Of a DNA stretch of 62,091 bases, positions 32,517 through 40,604 are shown piece after piece. A program made the position numbers and the translations under genes. Every line of letters starts with the position of its first letter. The stretch's first letter is position 1. The notes below the pieces were generated by a model. That model searched no databases. It worked only from the letters and a program-made list of their open reading frames with translations, and was not told the origin of the DNA. Source of the stretch: an uncultured Oscillospiraceae bacterium (GTDB lineage: Bacteria > Bacillota > Clostridia > Oscillospirales > Ruminococcaceae); the NCBI GenBank assembly GCA_904396495.1, contig CAJFOJ010000074.1:1-62091 (forward strand), in the 5' to 3' direction.

Positions 32517-33569
32517 ATGAAAAGATGGTTATCAATTTTAACAGGGACAGCGTTGCTCTTTTCCTTGGCAGCATGTACGTCACAACCGGATGAGTCCGGT
32601 TCCCAGCAAAGCAGCGCGCTGGACAATAGCGCGGGGACGTCTTCCCAACCGGAGGATTCGGAGCCCGACACCTCTCAAGCGGCCGCTGAACCAGAGGAAA
32701 GTACGGTTGATCCCGCCGTCTATATGACGGAGGATATCAGCCCGGAGGGCCTGATGGCGGTCTATGAGGCGCTTAACTGGACACCTGCCGGCAATGTGGC
32801 GGTGAAGCTCTCCACCGGGGAGCCACCGGCCAGCAACTACCTGCGCCCCGAGCTGATTGCTGGTCTGGTGCAGTCAGTTGACGGGACCATCGTGGAGTGC
32901 AATACCGCTTACGGTGGCTCCCGCGCAGAAACCGCTATGCACTATCAGGTAGCGGAGGATCACGGCTTTACCGCCATCGCCGATTTTCAGATTCTGGATG
33001 AGGACGGCTCCATGGCTCTGCCAGTGGAGGGCGGAACCCGCTTGACTGAAAACTATGTGGGAGCGGCATTTGCCGACTACGATTCCTACCTGATTCTTTC
33101 CCATTTCAAGGGCCATGCCATGGCGGGATTTGGCGGTGCAATCAAAAATATCTCTATCGGCCTGGGGTCTAGTGAGGGCAAGGCTTGGATCCACAGCGGA
33201 GGCACCAGCCGTACCAATGCTTGGGGCGGCGAGCAGGACGCTTTTTTGGAGTCGATGGCGGAAGCGGGGAAATCCGTGGCAGACTCTTTGGGGAACCAGA
33301 TCGTCTATGTCAACGTGATGAACCGGCTGTCGGTGGATTGCGACTGTGATGGCAACCCCGCCGAGCCGGATATGCACGACATCGGCATTTTGGCCTCTAC
33401 CGATCCGGTGGCGCTGGACCAGGCATGCATTGACCTTGTTTACGCCACAGAGGACGGACAATCACTCATTGACCGAATTGAGAGTCGCAATGGCTTGCAC
33501 ACCTTGGAGCACGCTGAGGATATCGGTCTTGGCAGCCGCAGCTATCAACTGATAAATATTGATGCTTGA
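32517..33569 (+). CDS. DUF362 lipoprotein
   Basis: A 350-residue exported protein. The N-terminus is a lipoprotein signal (LTGTALLFSLAAC, lipid-anchored Cys at about residue 20). A Ser/Glu-rich linker leads to a DUF362 domain: VAVKLSTGEPPASNYLRPELI, SHFKGHAMAGFGGAIKNISIG near residue 200, DIGILASTDPVALDQACIDLV near 290. DUF362 proteins are often fused to or encoded beside Fe-S proteins; here the partner is the Fe-S aldo/keto reductase just upstream. ATG 32517 has TTGGAGG about 11 bases before it. Function is unknown; an anaerobic redox role is a guess from context. Confidence 0.82.
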   Translation: MKRWLSILTGTALLFSLAACTSQPDESGSQQSSALDNSAGTSSQPEDSEPDTSQAAAEPEESTVDPAVYMTEDISPEGLMAVYEALNWTPAGNVAVKLSTGEPPASNYLRPELIAGLVQSVDGTIVECNTAYGGSRAETAMHYQVAEDHGFTAIADFQILDEDGSMALPVEGGTRLTENYVGAAFADYDSYLILSHFKGHAMAGFGGAIKNISIGLGSSEGKAWIHSGGTSRTNAWGGEQDAFLESMAEAGKSVADSLGNQIVYVNVMNRLSVDCDCDGNPAEPDMHDIGILASTDPVALDQACIDLVYATEDGQSLIDRIESRNGLHTLEHAEDIGLGSRSYQLINIDA

Positions 33570-33674
33570 CAAGGCCGCTTAGCAGGTTCAAAGGGTGGAA
33601 ATTGAAGGGCTAGACGAGGCAAGAGAGTAGGGTTAAAAAATAGCCTGTTACCGATCTGGAAGGGAGGGCAATCA

Positions 33675-34586
33675 ATGCTGGGAATTCTCCGGCGGGAATT
33701 CATTTACATCTGGTATTATTTTGAGCTTCAGCTGAACCAGATCCTTCCCTACTGGCTGCTGGGCATCCTGATCGGCTCTGTTATCTCGGTGTTTGCGGGG
33801 AACAGGATACACCATTTGGTGCGTTCTCTTTGTGACAAAAAGCTGGGGGTGCTCGGGGTAATTCCCGCCAGCATACTGGGCATTGCGTCCCCGCTCTGCA
33901 TGTATGGCACTATCCCGTTGGCGGCCTCTTTTTCCAAAAGCGGGATGCGCGATGACTGGTTGGCAGCTTTTATGATGAGCTCTATCCTGCTCAATCCCCA
34001 GTTAATTATCTATAGCACCGCCCTTGGCGCATCCGTTTTATCGGTGCGGCTGGTATCTTGTTTTTGTTGCGGAATAGCGGCCGGGCTTTTGGTGCATTTT
34101 TTCTACCGAAACAAGCCGTTTTTTCATTTTTCCGGCTTTGAGGCGCCCAAAAGCCGGGATGTACATCCAAACCCTCTAATTCGCCTTTTGAAAAACATTG
34201 GGCGGAATTTTCGAGCCACCGGACTGTGGTTTTTGTTGGGTGTGCTTTTGTCGGCCCTGTTCCAGCGGTACGTACCTGCGCAGAACTTCGCCCAGCTGTT
34301 TGGGGAGAACGAGGGCTTCGGCGTCTTAATGGCAGCCACCATCGGTGTCCCTTTATACGCTTGCGGCGGTGGGACAATCCCCCTTTTGCAGCAGTGGCTT
34401 TTGGACGGAATGAGTATAGGCAGTGCAGCAGCTTTTATGATTACTGGCCCCGCGACCAAGATCACCAATCTTGGGGCACTGAAAATTGTGCTGGGATTTA
34501 AACGGTTTTTCCTCTATTTTTGTTTTGTCATCGGGTTTGCCTTTTTGACAGGCCTGCTCACCAATTGGATCGCCGCCGGCTGTTGA
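33675..34586 (+). CDS. YraQ/ArsP-like permease
   Basis: A 303-residue membrane protein with about eight helices in two halves. The first half has GIASPLCMYGTIPLAASFSKSG and the second VPLYACGGGTIPLLQQWLLDG. These paired Cys/Gly-Thr-Ile-Pro motifs are typical of the DUF318/YraQ permease family, which includes the organo-arsenical exporter ArsP. Helices line up on both halves, consistent with an inverted repeat. AAGGGAGGGC precedes the ATG. No ars genes are nearby, so arsenic is not implied. Confidence 0.82.
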   Translation: MLGILRREFIYIWYYFELQLNQILPYWLLGILIGSVISVFAGNRIHHLVRSLCDKKLGVLGVIPASILGIASPLCMYGTIPLAASFSKSGMRDDWLAAFMMSSILLNPQLIIYSTALGASVLSVRLVSCFCCGIAAGLLVHFFYRNKPFFHFSGFEAPKSRDVHPNPLIRLLKNIGRNFRATGLWFLLGVLLSALFQRYVPAQNFAQLFGENEGFGVLMAATIGVPLYACGGGTIPLLQQWLLDGMSIGSAAAFMITGPATKITNLGALKIVLGFKRFFLYFCFVIGFAFLTGLLTNWIAAGC

Positions 34587-34821
34587 CTCCCGCAAGCCAA
34601 AGGGCCGTGGGAGTGGGCGGAAACCTCCGCCGGGGATAGGAAAATTGCCCTTGGCCGGCGGGCCGTCAAAAGATGACGGAGGAAAACCCGGTTTTGGCTT
34701 TTCCAAAAGGGGAGGCAAGGCCCTTCACTTTTATGGGGGAATCCACATGCTGCGGCCTTTGTCCTACTTTTTCTTGCTGTCCGGGAAATCCGGTTTCACA
34801 AGATACGAATTTTTCGCACAA

Positions 34822-34856
34822 AAATCCAGGAGCTGATTAAAAAAACTCCTGGATTT
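34822..34856. terminator. bidirectional terminator
   Basis: AAATCCAGGAG pairs with CTCCTGGATTT around a 13-base A-rich loop, with T-runs possible on both strands. It lies between the converging permease gene and the minus-strand ABC operon. Bases 34587-34821 show small GC hairpins but no gene. Confidence 0.85.
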
Positions 34857-34921
34857 GTTTTTTCCTTTAGGATTGCCGACAGAGACCGGAGCTCTCATAT
34901 TTTGATGATAAAATAACTCTG

Positions 34922-35566
34922 TTACCTCAGCTTTTGTCGCAGATGGCTGACCACAATCGCCCCGGCGGTGAGGACAAATCCAGTTATGGACAGCACCCAT
35001 TTGCCGTCCGGTCGTTGCCCCTGGGAGAAGGAAAAGAGGTAAAAGGGACCGAAGTTTTGGGGATTTCCAGCAAAATTTAACACATAGTAGAGGACCGGGA
35101 TCATATATCCCACTGCGATGTTTCTGCAAAGGCTGTAGGAAAAGGCGCCCAGCCCGCCTAAAAAAACACCGTTTGCCGTCACTGCCAGCACAGAGGAGGA
35201 ATCCACCTGACAATTTCCCGCCCACAGCATCAGCACTGCCGAAAGAGAAATGCACAGCAAAGCGAGAATGGATGTCGCCGCACGGAGCAGATACACCGGG
35301 GTGAGGCCGGTTTCCCGGGCCGCGGCCACGTCCCGGACGGCCTCGTCCTGTTCCGGCAGGATGATGGGGGTCAAGAGGATGGGACCTGTGAGGGACACAA
35401 AGTATTCCAGCGGGACGGCCGCCGCCAGGGCGTCCAAATCGTTTACCCCGAAGATCACAGGTGTGAGGAGCAAAAATCCCAGGGAAAGCAAAAGGTGGGG
35501 CGCCAGGTTATGCCGCAGGTTGCTGACCGCGACGGCGGAATATTTTTCTAACCGCGTCAATGCCAT
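34922..35566 (-). CDS. ABC-2 type membrane subunit
   Basis: A 214-residue hydrophobic protein with about six helices (LLLSLGFLLLTPVIFGV; ILALLCISLSAVLMLWAG; VLSITGFVLTAGAIVVS). It is the last gene of a minus-strand operon with a larger permease, an ATPase and a two-component system, so it is probably the second permease of that transporter. ATG 35566 has GAAAAGGAGGGGA upstream. It overlaps the larger permease gene by 59 bases. I do not recognise a named family. Confidence 0.7.
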   Translation of the reverse strand: MALTRLEKYSAVAVSNLRHNLAPHLLLSLGFLLLTPVIFGVNDLDALAAAVPLEYFVSLTGPILLTPIILPEQDEAVRDVAAARETGLTPVYLLRAATSILALLCISLSAVLMLWAGNCQVDSSSVLAVTANGVFLGGLGAFSYSLCRNIAVGYMIPVLYYVLNFAGNPQNFGPFYLFSFSQGQRPDGKWVLSITGFVLTAGAIVVSHLRQKLR

Positions 35567-36833
35567 GGTATTTTCCCCTCCTTTTCTGTTCGTATAAAAA
35601 GACGGTGACAAGCACCAGCAGGATGGCCAAAACGGCGTAAAATACCCGGTTGCACAACAAGGAGGCAAAGTGGTCGTAATAACCCCTTGTGTTGCCGATG
35701 GTATTATGGCGGGGGATGAGGTCCATGCTGTAGCCGCCTCCGTTCATCTGCGCCAGGGAGCCGAACATGTTTAAGAAAAACCACCCGACTTGGACGAGGA
35801 TGGCGACGGGAGTGTCGGTGAGCTCGGTAAAAAGCATCCCCACCGCCAGAGAGGTCATCAAGGTGGGCAAAAGCCAGCCCAGCGCGTAGCGGAAGACGGC
35901 GGTGCCGTCAATGGAGAGGCCGGGGTTCAAGGAGAAAATCTCTCCGGTCAGGTAGCCGGAAAAAGCCAAAACCGGCAAAAAGGAACAGACAACCATGGCC
36001 AGATACCGGGTGCATACGATTTTTACTGAGGAGGTTTTGCGGGCGTATATCAGGTCCCGCACGCCGCTTCGGCGGTCCTTTAACCCCATGGCAACAGAGA
36101 TAAAGACGGGGATGATCCCCAGTATGATGCCGCTGTAATCGCAGAAATACCGGGCGTAGCTCCCGCTGACCCTGTCGAGAGACAGGATGTCGTTGTATTG
36201 GGCCAGGGCTTCCTCATAGGTGACAGGAACCCGCCCAAACCGGTCGGTGCGGTAGGTTTCTCCGTAGTCGGAGCCTCCGCCCAACAGCCGGTCGGCCTCG
36301 TTCATCAGTTCCTGAAATCGGTCGTAGCTGAGATCGGGGGCAGGGGAGACGGTTTGGGGGGCGTTTGCAGTTTCCCCGCCGGGGTTGACGGTGAAGGAGC
36401 CGTCGGGGTTTTCGGTGATGTTTCCCCCCTCTACCTGGATGCTGTTTTCCCCGTCCTGCTGGACCGTCGCGCCGCTTGGCTGCCCAGCGGAATTTTCAAT
36501 CTCCGCAACGGGGAGACCGGTGAGCTCGGAGAGGATCTCGGCCATTTTCTCCCGCTCCCCAGCGTTTAGTTTCACATTTTTATAAAATCCGATGGGATAG
36601 GCGGTGAATTCGTTTGCCAGGTAGTTTTGGTACAGGGCGTCCACGGCGGCGGGCATGATGATTTCCGGGATTTCAGCGCTTTTATAGCCGTAGCTGCCGC
36701 CGGGGGACGGCTCTTCGATGGGGGTGAGCCTACAAAGGCCCTGGGACATGAGAAAGCCGATAAAAACCACCACAAAAATCAGGTAGGGGATGCTCAAAAG
36801 CACCTTTTTGCACTCTCTCAAAAACAGGCTCAT
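35508..36833 (-). CDS. ABC-2 type transporter permease
   Basis: A 441-residue membrane protein. One helix lies near the N-terminus (LSIPYLIFVVVFIGFLMSQGL) and a large extracytoplasmic domain spans about residues 40-225, including a Gly/Asn/Pro-rich stretch at about 115-165. A cluster of five to six helices follows (YSGIILGIIPVFISVAMGL; ARYLAMVVCSFLPVLAFSGYL; VFYAVLAILLVLVTVFLYE). This layout fits ABC-2/YhgE-like permeases regulated by two-component systems. Its ATG overlaps the ATPase stop by one base, so the two are coupled. The transported substrate is unknown. Confidence 0.75.
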   Translation of the reverse strand: MSLFLRECKKVLLSIPYLIFVVVFIGFLMSQGLCRLTPIEEPSPGGSYGYKSAEIPEIIMPAAVDALYQNYLANEFTAYPIGFYKNVKLNAGEREKMAEILSELTGLPVAEIENSAGQPSGATVQQDGENSIQVEGGNITENPDGSFTVNPGGETANAPQTVSPAPDLSYDRFQELMNEADRLLGGGSDYGETYRTDRFGRVPVTYEEALAQYNDILSLDRVSGSYARYFCDYSGIILGIIPVFISVAMGLKDRRSGVRDLIYARKTSSVKIVCTRYLAMVVCSFLPVLAFSGYLTGEIFSLNPGLSIDGTAVFRYALGWLLPTLMTSLAVGMLFTELTDTPVAILVQVGWFFLNMFGSLAQMNGGGYSMDLIPRHNTIGNTRGYYDHFASLLCNRVFYAVLAILLVLVTVFLYEQKRRGKYHGIDAVRKIFRRRGQQPAA

Positions 36834-37735
36834 TATCCTTCACCTCCCAAATCCTTGACCGCGACGCCGTGGTGGAGCAGGCAGAGCATATAGGCGTCCT
36901 CCACGTTGGGCTCTGCGGGCACGGCGGACGGCGGGGGTGGGGTTTCCGCCAGAATCCGCACCCGGCAGTTTTGGCCCGAAGCGTGGATGGAAGTGATGGT
37001 GTGGCTTTTCTTTAAAGATTCCAGTTCCCCTTTGGGGATGTCCGCCTCAAAGACCCTGCCGGCGGCACCTTTGAGCAGTTCTTCCACCGTCCCCTGATAC
37101 AAAAGCTTCCCCTCGTTTAAAACGGCGATGCGTTCGCAGGTGGCCTCGATGTCCCCGACGATGTGGGTGGAGAGCAGGACGATCCGCTTTTCCGCAACTT
37201 CACAGAGCAGGTTGCGAAACCGGATCCGCTCCTCCGGGTCGAGGCCGGCGGTGGGCTCGTCGACGATGAGCACCTTTGGGTCGTGTAGGAGGGCCTGGGC
37301 GATCCCCAACCGGCGCTTCATCCCGCCGGACAGGGCTTTGACCTTTTTGTGCTGTTGTTCTGTCAGGTTCACCTGCCGGAGCAGGAGCGTAATCCGCTCC
37401 CTGCGGGTTTTGCCGTCCATGCCGGACAGGATTCCCAAGTAGTCCAGGGCCTCCTTCACCGTCATGCCGGGATAACAGGAAAACTCCTGGGGGAGGTAGC
37501 CTGTGATGGCGCGGACCTCTCGGGCGTGCTCCACCGGGATGCCGCAGACAAAAACGTCGCCGGTGTTTTTGTGCAGGAGGGTGGCCAGCGTCTTCATCAA
37601 GGTGGTCTTGCCCGCCCCGTTTCTCCCCAGCAGGCCGAACATCCCCTGGCCGATGGTCAAATCCACGTCGCAGAGGGCCCGCTTTTTGCCGTAAAACTTG
37701 TTGAGGTGCCGGATTGTGATTTCATTTTGGTTCAT
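36833..37735 (-). CDS. ABC transporter ATP-binding protein
   Basis: A 300-residue ATPase of the ABC-2 export class. Walker A GRNGAGKT is at about residues 37-44, the Q-loop at about 83 (GYLPQEFSCYPGMTVKEAL), the signature LSGGMKRRLGIAQALL at about 135-150, Walker B VLIVDEPTAGLDP at about 155-167 and the switch His in LLSTHIVGD at about 187. A C-terminal extension of about 80 residues carries an oligomerisation-like domain. GGAAAGAAAGGGCG precedes ATG 37735, which is preferred over an upstream start without a ribosome site. Confidence 0.92.
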   Translation of the reverse strand: MNQNEITIRHLNKFYGKKRALCDVDLTIGQGMFGLLGRNGAGKTTLMKTLATLLHKNTGDVFVCGIPVEHAREVRAITGYLPQEFSCYPGMTVKEALDYLGILSGMDGKTRRERITLLLRQVNLTEQQHKKVKALSGGMKRRLGIAQALLHDPKVLIVDEPTAGLDPEERIRFRNLLCEVAEKRIVLLSTHIVGDIEATCERIAVLNEGKLLYQGTVEELLKGAAGRVFEADIPKGELESLKKSHTITSIHASGQNCRVRILAETPPPPSAVPAEPNVEDAYMLCLLHHGVAVKDLGGEG

Positions 37736-37931
37736 AAAATCGCCCTTTCTTTCCAAATTTGCCGCGATTCGTCCTACAATATGGGCAAACGGTACAAATT
37801 CCCGATGTGAAAACCGAACGGCAGGGCAAAAGGCCCCTTTTCCGCCATCTGGCGGATACCCCGGCTTTTTCACACCGATCTCCCTTGTTCGGGTACAAGA
37901 GGAGTGTATCAGGGGATTTTCAACTTTTTAT

Positions 37932-39194
37932 CTACTGGGTTGAATTTTTTGCGGCTTTGAAAGAGGCGGTGATCTTTCCCCCCTGTCCTTCTCCGTTTTG
38001 AATTTGAATCGATCCCCCCAGCTTTTCACAGAGGATTTTGCAGATGTTAAGGCCCAATCCAAAGTGGCCGTCAGTGCGGGAATCGCCGGTGTAGAAGGGT
38101 TTGCAGGCGTTTTGGAGCCCCTCTGGGGAGAAGCCCGGCCCGTCGTCTAAAATCTCGATGGAGAAAAGGCCGTCTTTCCAGCCGCAGCAAACCTTCAGGG
38201 CGCTTTTGGCGTACCGCGTCCCGTTGGACAGGAGGTTTTCGTACACCTGGCTCACCAGGGAGGGATCGAGGAACAGGGCGTCCGACGGGACGTCGCTTTG
38301 AAAGGAAAACCGCTTTCCGGTTTCTGAGGCGAGGATGGCGCCGGAATCCCGCAAAGAACTGAGGAAGTCCTTTGTCAAAACCGGGACGGGTTGGGGCTCT
38401 ATGTCCTCCAATTTCTGAATCTGAGTCATGCTGGACACGTAGTTTTCCAGCCTCGTGATATGGGATGACATGGTGGAGACGGTTAAGATGAGCTTTTCCC
38501 GGGGGAGCTCATTTGAGGGCAGGTACTGCTCCAAAAGGTCGGCGTACCCCCGCAAAACGGTCAGCGGGGTGCGCAGGTCGTGGGAAAAGGCGGCGTTTAG
38601 CCGTTTGCGCTCCTCCATGGCCCGCCACATCTTGCGGTTGTTCTCGTAAAGGGAGCTCCGCATGATTTCAAAGGAACGGCAGAGGTCGCCCATCTCGTCC
38701 AATTGGCTGTAGGAAATGGAAAAGTCAAGGTCGTTTCCGGCGATTTTCTTGGAGGCGTTTTGCAAGAGCGCAATGGGTTTTTTGAGTTTGATGCGGTAAA
38801 AAATAAAGGATTCTACAACGATGGCGCCGCCGATGACAAAAAGCACCGACAGCATCTGCAAATTGGGAATCAAATCCAGCAAAAAGGCGTCGACGCCCTG
38901 GGGCTCGGCCACCAGGATGGTGGTGCCAATTTGTGGGGTGAGCATCTTTTCCTCAAGATAGGGCGCCATGACGGCGGAGTAAAGCGCCTCCAGCCCGTTC
39001 ATCAAAATGGCCAGCACGAGGATGGAGATGAGTAAGGTCAGTACGGTGAGGACGGCCATGGCCTGCCGCAGGGTCATGTTACGGAAATGCCGCTTGTCCC
39101 AGAGAAGGCGGAGGGCTTTTTGAAAACGGGAGAGCTTGCCCGGTAATCCGGATTGGGACGGAGAAACCTGCTTTAATTTTTTTATTTTCCCCAT
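37932..39194 (-). CDS. sensor histidine kinase
   Basis: A 420-residue membrane kinase. Two helices at about residues 44-66 and 112-134 enclose a short outside loop. A HAMP-like linker leads to the dimerisation box AAFSHDLRTPLTVLRGYAD (phospho-His about 205). ATP-binding boxes follow: N box (VYENLLSNGTRYAKS), G1 DDGPGFSPEGLQ and G2 HFGLGLNICKILCEKLGG. Start 39194 overlaps the response-regulator gene by 13 bases. It most likely controls the ABC operon beside it on the same strand, about 200 bases downstream. Confidence 0.92.
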   Translation of the reverse strand: MGKIKKLKQVSPSQSGLPGKLSRFQKALRLLWDKRHFRNMTLRQAMAVLTVLTLLISILVLAILMNGLEALYSAVMAPYLEEKMLTPQIGTTILVAEPQGVDAFLLDLIPNLQMLSVLFVIGGAIVVESFIFYRIKLKKPIALLQNASKKIAGNDLDFSISYSQLDEMGDLCRSFEIMRSSLYENNRKMWRAMEERKRLNAAFSHDLRTPLTVLRGYADLLEQYLPSNELPREKLILTVSTMSSHITRLENYVSSMTQIQKLEDIEPQPVPVLTKDFLSSLRDSGAILASETGKRFSFQSDVPSDALFLDPSLVSQVYENLLSNGTRYAKSALKVCCGWKDGLFSIEILDDGPGFSPEGLQNACKPFYTGDSRTDGHFGLGLNICKILCEKLGGSIQIQNGEGQGGKITASFKAAKNSTQ

Positions 39195-39856
39195 TTGTAG
39201 CCCACCCCCCAAACCGTCTCGATTTTGCCCGGGCATCCGGCGGAGGATAGCTTCTGGCGGATGCGGCGGATGTGTTCCGCCACCACCGTGCTGTCCCCCT
39301 CCGAATCCCAACCCCAGACCTTTTCGTAAATCCGTTCCTTGTCGAAGACCTGCCCTGGGTTCATCGAGAGCAGCTCGACGATGTCGAATTCCTTTTTGGC
39401 AAAGGGAATGGCTGTTTTACCGAAAAAAACCGTCCTGCCGGTGTAATCGATGGTCAAATCCCCGTCAAACCGGGCCTTGTTCTGGACAGTATGCCGCTCC
39501 TCCCGGCGGAGGTGGGCCGCAACCCGGGCCCCCAGTTCGCTGATGCTGAAGGGCTTGACGATGTAGTCGTCCCCGCCGACCCGGAAGCCGTTTACCTTGT
39601 CGGCATCCTCCACCTTGGCCGTCAAAAAGAGGATGGGGCAGGAGATGGCGTCCCGAATCCGCTTGCAGACGGTGAGGCCGTCCATCCGGGGCATGTTGAT
39701 GTCCAGCAAAATGAGGTCGGGGCCCCGCTCCGCCTGCTTGACGGCCTCCTCACCGTTTAGGGCGGTCAGGACAAGGTATCCGTTTAGCTCAAAATAATCC
39801 TTGAGCAGCTCGACAATATCGGCTTCATCGTCGACGATGAGAATTTTTTTCTGCAT
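39182..39856 (-). CDS. OmpR-family response regulator
   Basis: A 224-residue DNA-binding response regulator. The receiver domain (residues 3-115) has the acidic pair DDE at 9-11, phosphoacceptor Asp 52 (LILLDINMPRMDG), Thr at about 80 (LFLTAKVED) and Lys at about 102 (IVKPFSISEL). The C-terminal winged helix (about 130-222) has FAKKEFDIVELLSMNPGQVF and STVVAEHIRRIRQKL. ATG 39856 is chosen for its AAGGAAGGC ribosome site. It forms a pair with the overlapping histidine kinase gene. Confidence 0.94.
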   Translation of the reverse strand: MQKKILIVDDEADIVELLKDYFELNGYLVLTALNGEEAVKQAERGPDLILLDINMPRMDGLTVCKRIRDAISCPILFLTAKVEDADKVNGFRVGGDDYIVKPFSISELGARVAAHLRREERHTVQNKARFDGDLTIDYTGRTVFFGKTAIPFAKKEFDIVELLSMNPGQVFDKERIYEKVWGWDSEGDSTVVAEHIRRIRQKLSSAGCPGKIETVWGVGYKWGK

Positions 39857-40225
39857 GAAAATCAGCCTTCCTTTCCGGATGTTTTGGCCTGAAAGGCGTC
39901 CCAAAAGCGCCAGGTCCCACCTGTTTGAAGGCAGGGTACCACAGAAAAATCAACTTTTTATCAACAAGTATAACCATCTGGATTCCGATGCAGGAAGTCC
40001 GCTGCTGCCGGTTTGACGGCAAAATTGAGGAAGAAATTCCTCAAAGGGGTTCTTTAGCGATAAATGCAGCTTTGCTGTATTTATTGTAGCATAGAGGATG
40101 AGAATAGGGCAATGGAAAGAATTTGCCAAACGGGCATGCTCCTTCCTTTCCGGTCAATCCAGTTTCTTCCGATTGGAAGTAAGGGGAATTTCTTTTTGGA
40201 AAAAGCAGGTAACCTGGGCGCCGCC
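39857..40225. other. divergent intergenic region, no gene seen
   Basis: This separates the leftward two-component operon from the rightward feo operon. It is AT-rich near 40040-40100. The leftward promoter could not be pinned down. Confidence 0.35.
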
Positions 40226-40254
40226 TTGACAAAGGGGATTTTTGCTCTTAAAAT
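40226..40254 (+). promoter_or_regulatory. feo operon promoter
   Basis: Perfect TTGACA (40226-40231), 17-base spacer and TAAAAT (40249-40254). An imperfect dyad, GTGTAAC-gattata-GTAACAC (40259-40279), lies directly downstream over the likely start of transcription. This is a good place for an iron-responsive repressor, although it matches no regulator box I know. Confidence 0.75.
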
Positions 40255-40298
40255 TATAGTGTAACGATTATAGTAACACAGAAAATGGAGGCTCAGTG

Positions 40299-40532
40299 AT
40301 GACACTGGACAATGTAAAACCCGGCTATTGCGGGACGATTACCGCCATCGGCGGGGAGGGAGCCTTGCGCCGGCGGCTGCTGGACATGGGGCTCACCCCC
40401 AACACCATGGTCACGGTGCGGAAGGTGGCGCCTATGGGCGACCCCATCGAGCTCTACTTGAGAAGCTACGTCCTCACCATCCGGCGGGAAGAAGCCGCGA
40501 AAATCGAAGTCCACGGCGTCTCCAAGGTGTGA
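40299..40532 (+). CDS. feoA: ferrous iron transport protein FeoA
   Basis: A 77-residue SH3-like protein that partners FeoB. Visible pattern: TLDNVKPGYCGTITAI, LRRRLLDMGLTPNTMVTVRKVAPMGDPIELYLRSYVLTIRREEA. This covers the whole FeoA fold. ATG 40299 (after an in-frame GTG at 40296) has AATGGAGGC upstream. It is followed 72 bases later by feoB. Confidence 0.94.
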   Translation: MTLDNVKPGYCGTITAIGGEGALRRRLLDMGLTPNTMVTVRKVAPMGDPIELYLRSYVLTIRREEAAKIEVHGVSKV

Positions 40533-40604
40533 GGCCCTACGGTATGTGGGCGGATGCCGATTCGCCCAGTCACTTCACACAAGATTGAGAGGAGCAACGA
40601 ATCC

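Noticed and set aside
33675-34586. Calling the permease an arsenic exporter (ArsP)
   Set aside because: The motifs fit the wider YraQ/DUF318 family, and no arsR or other ars gene is nearby.
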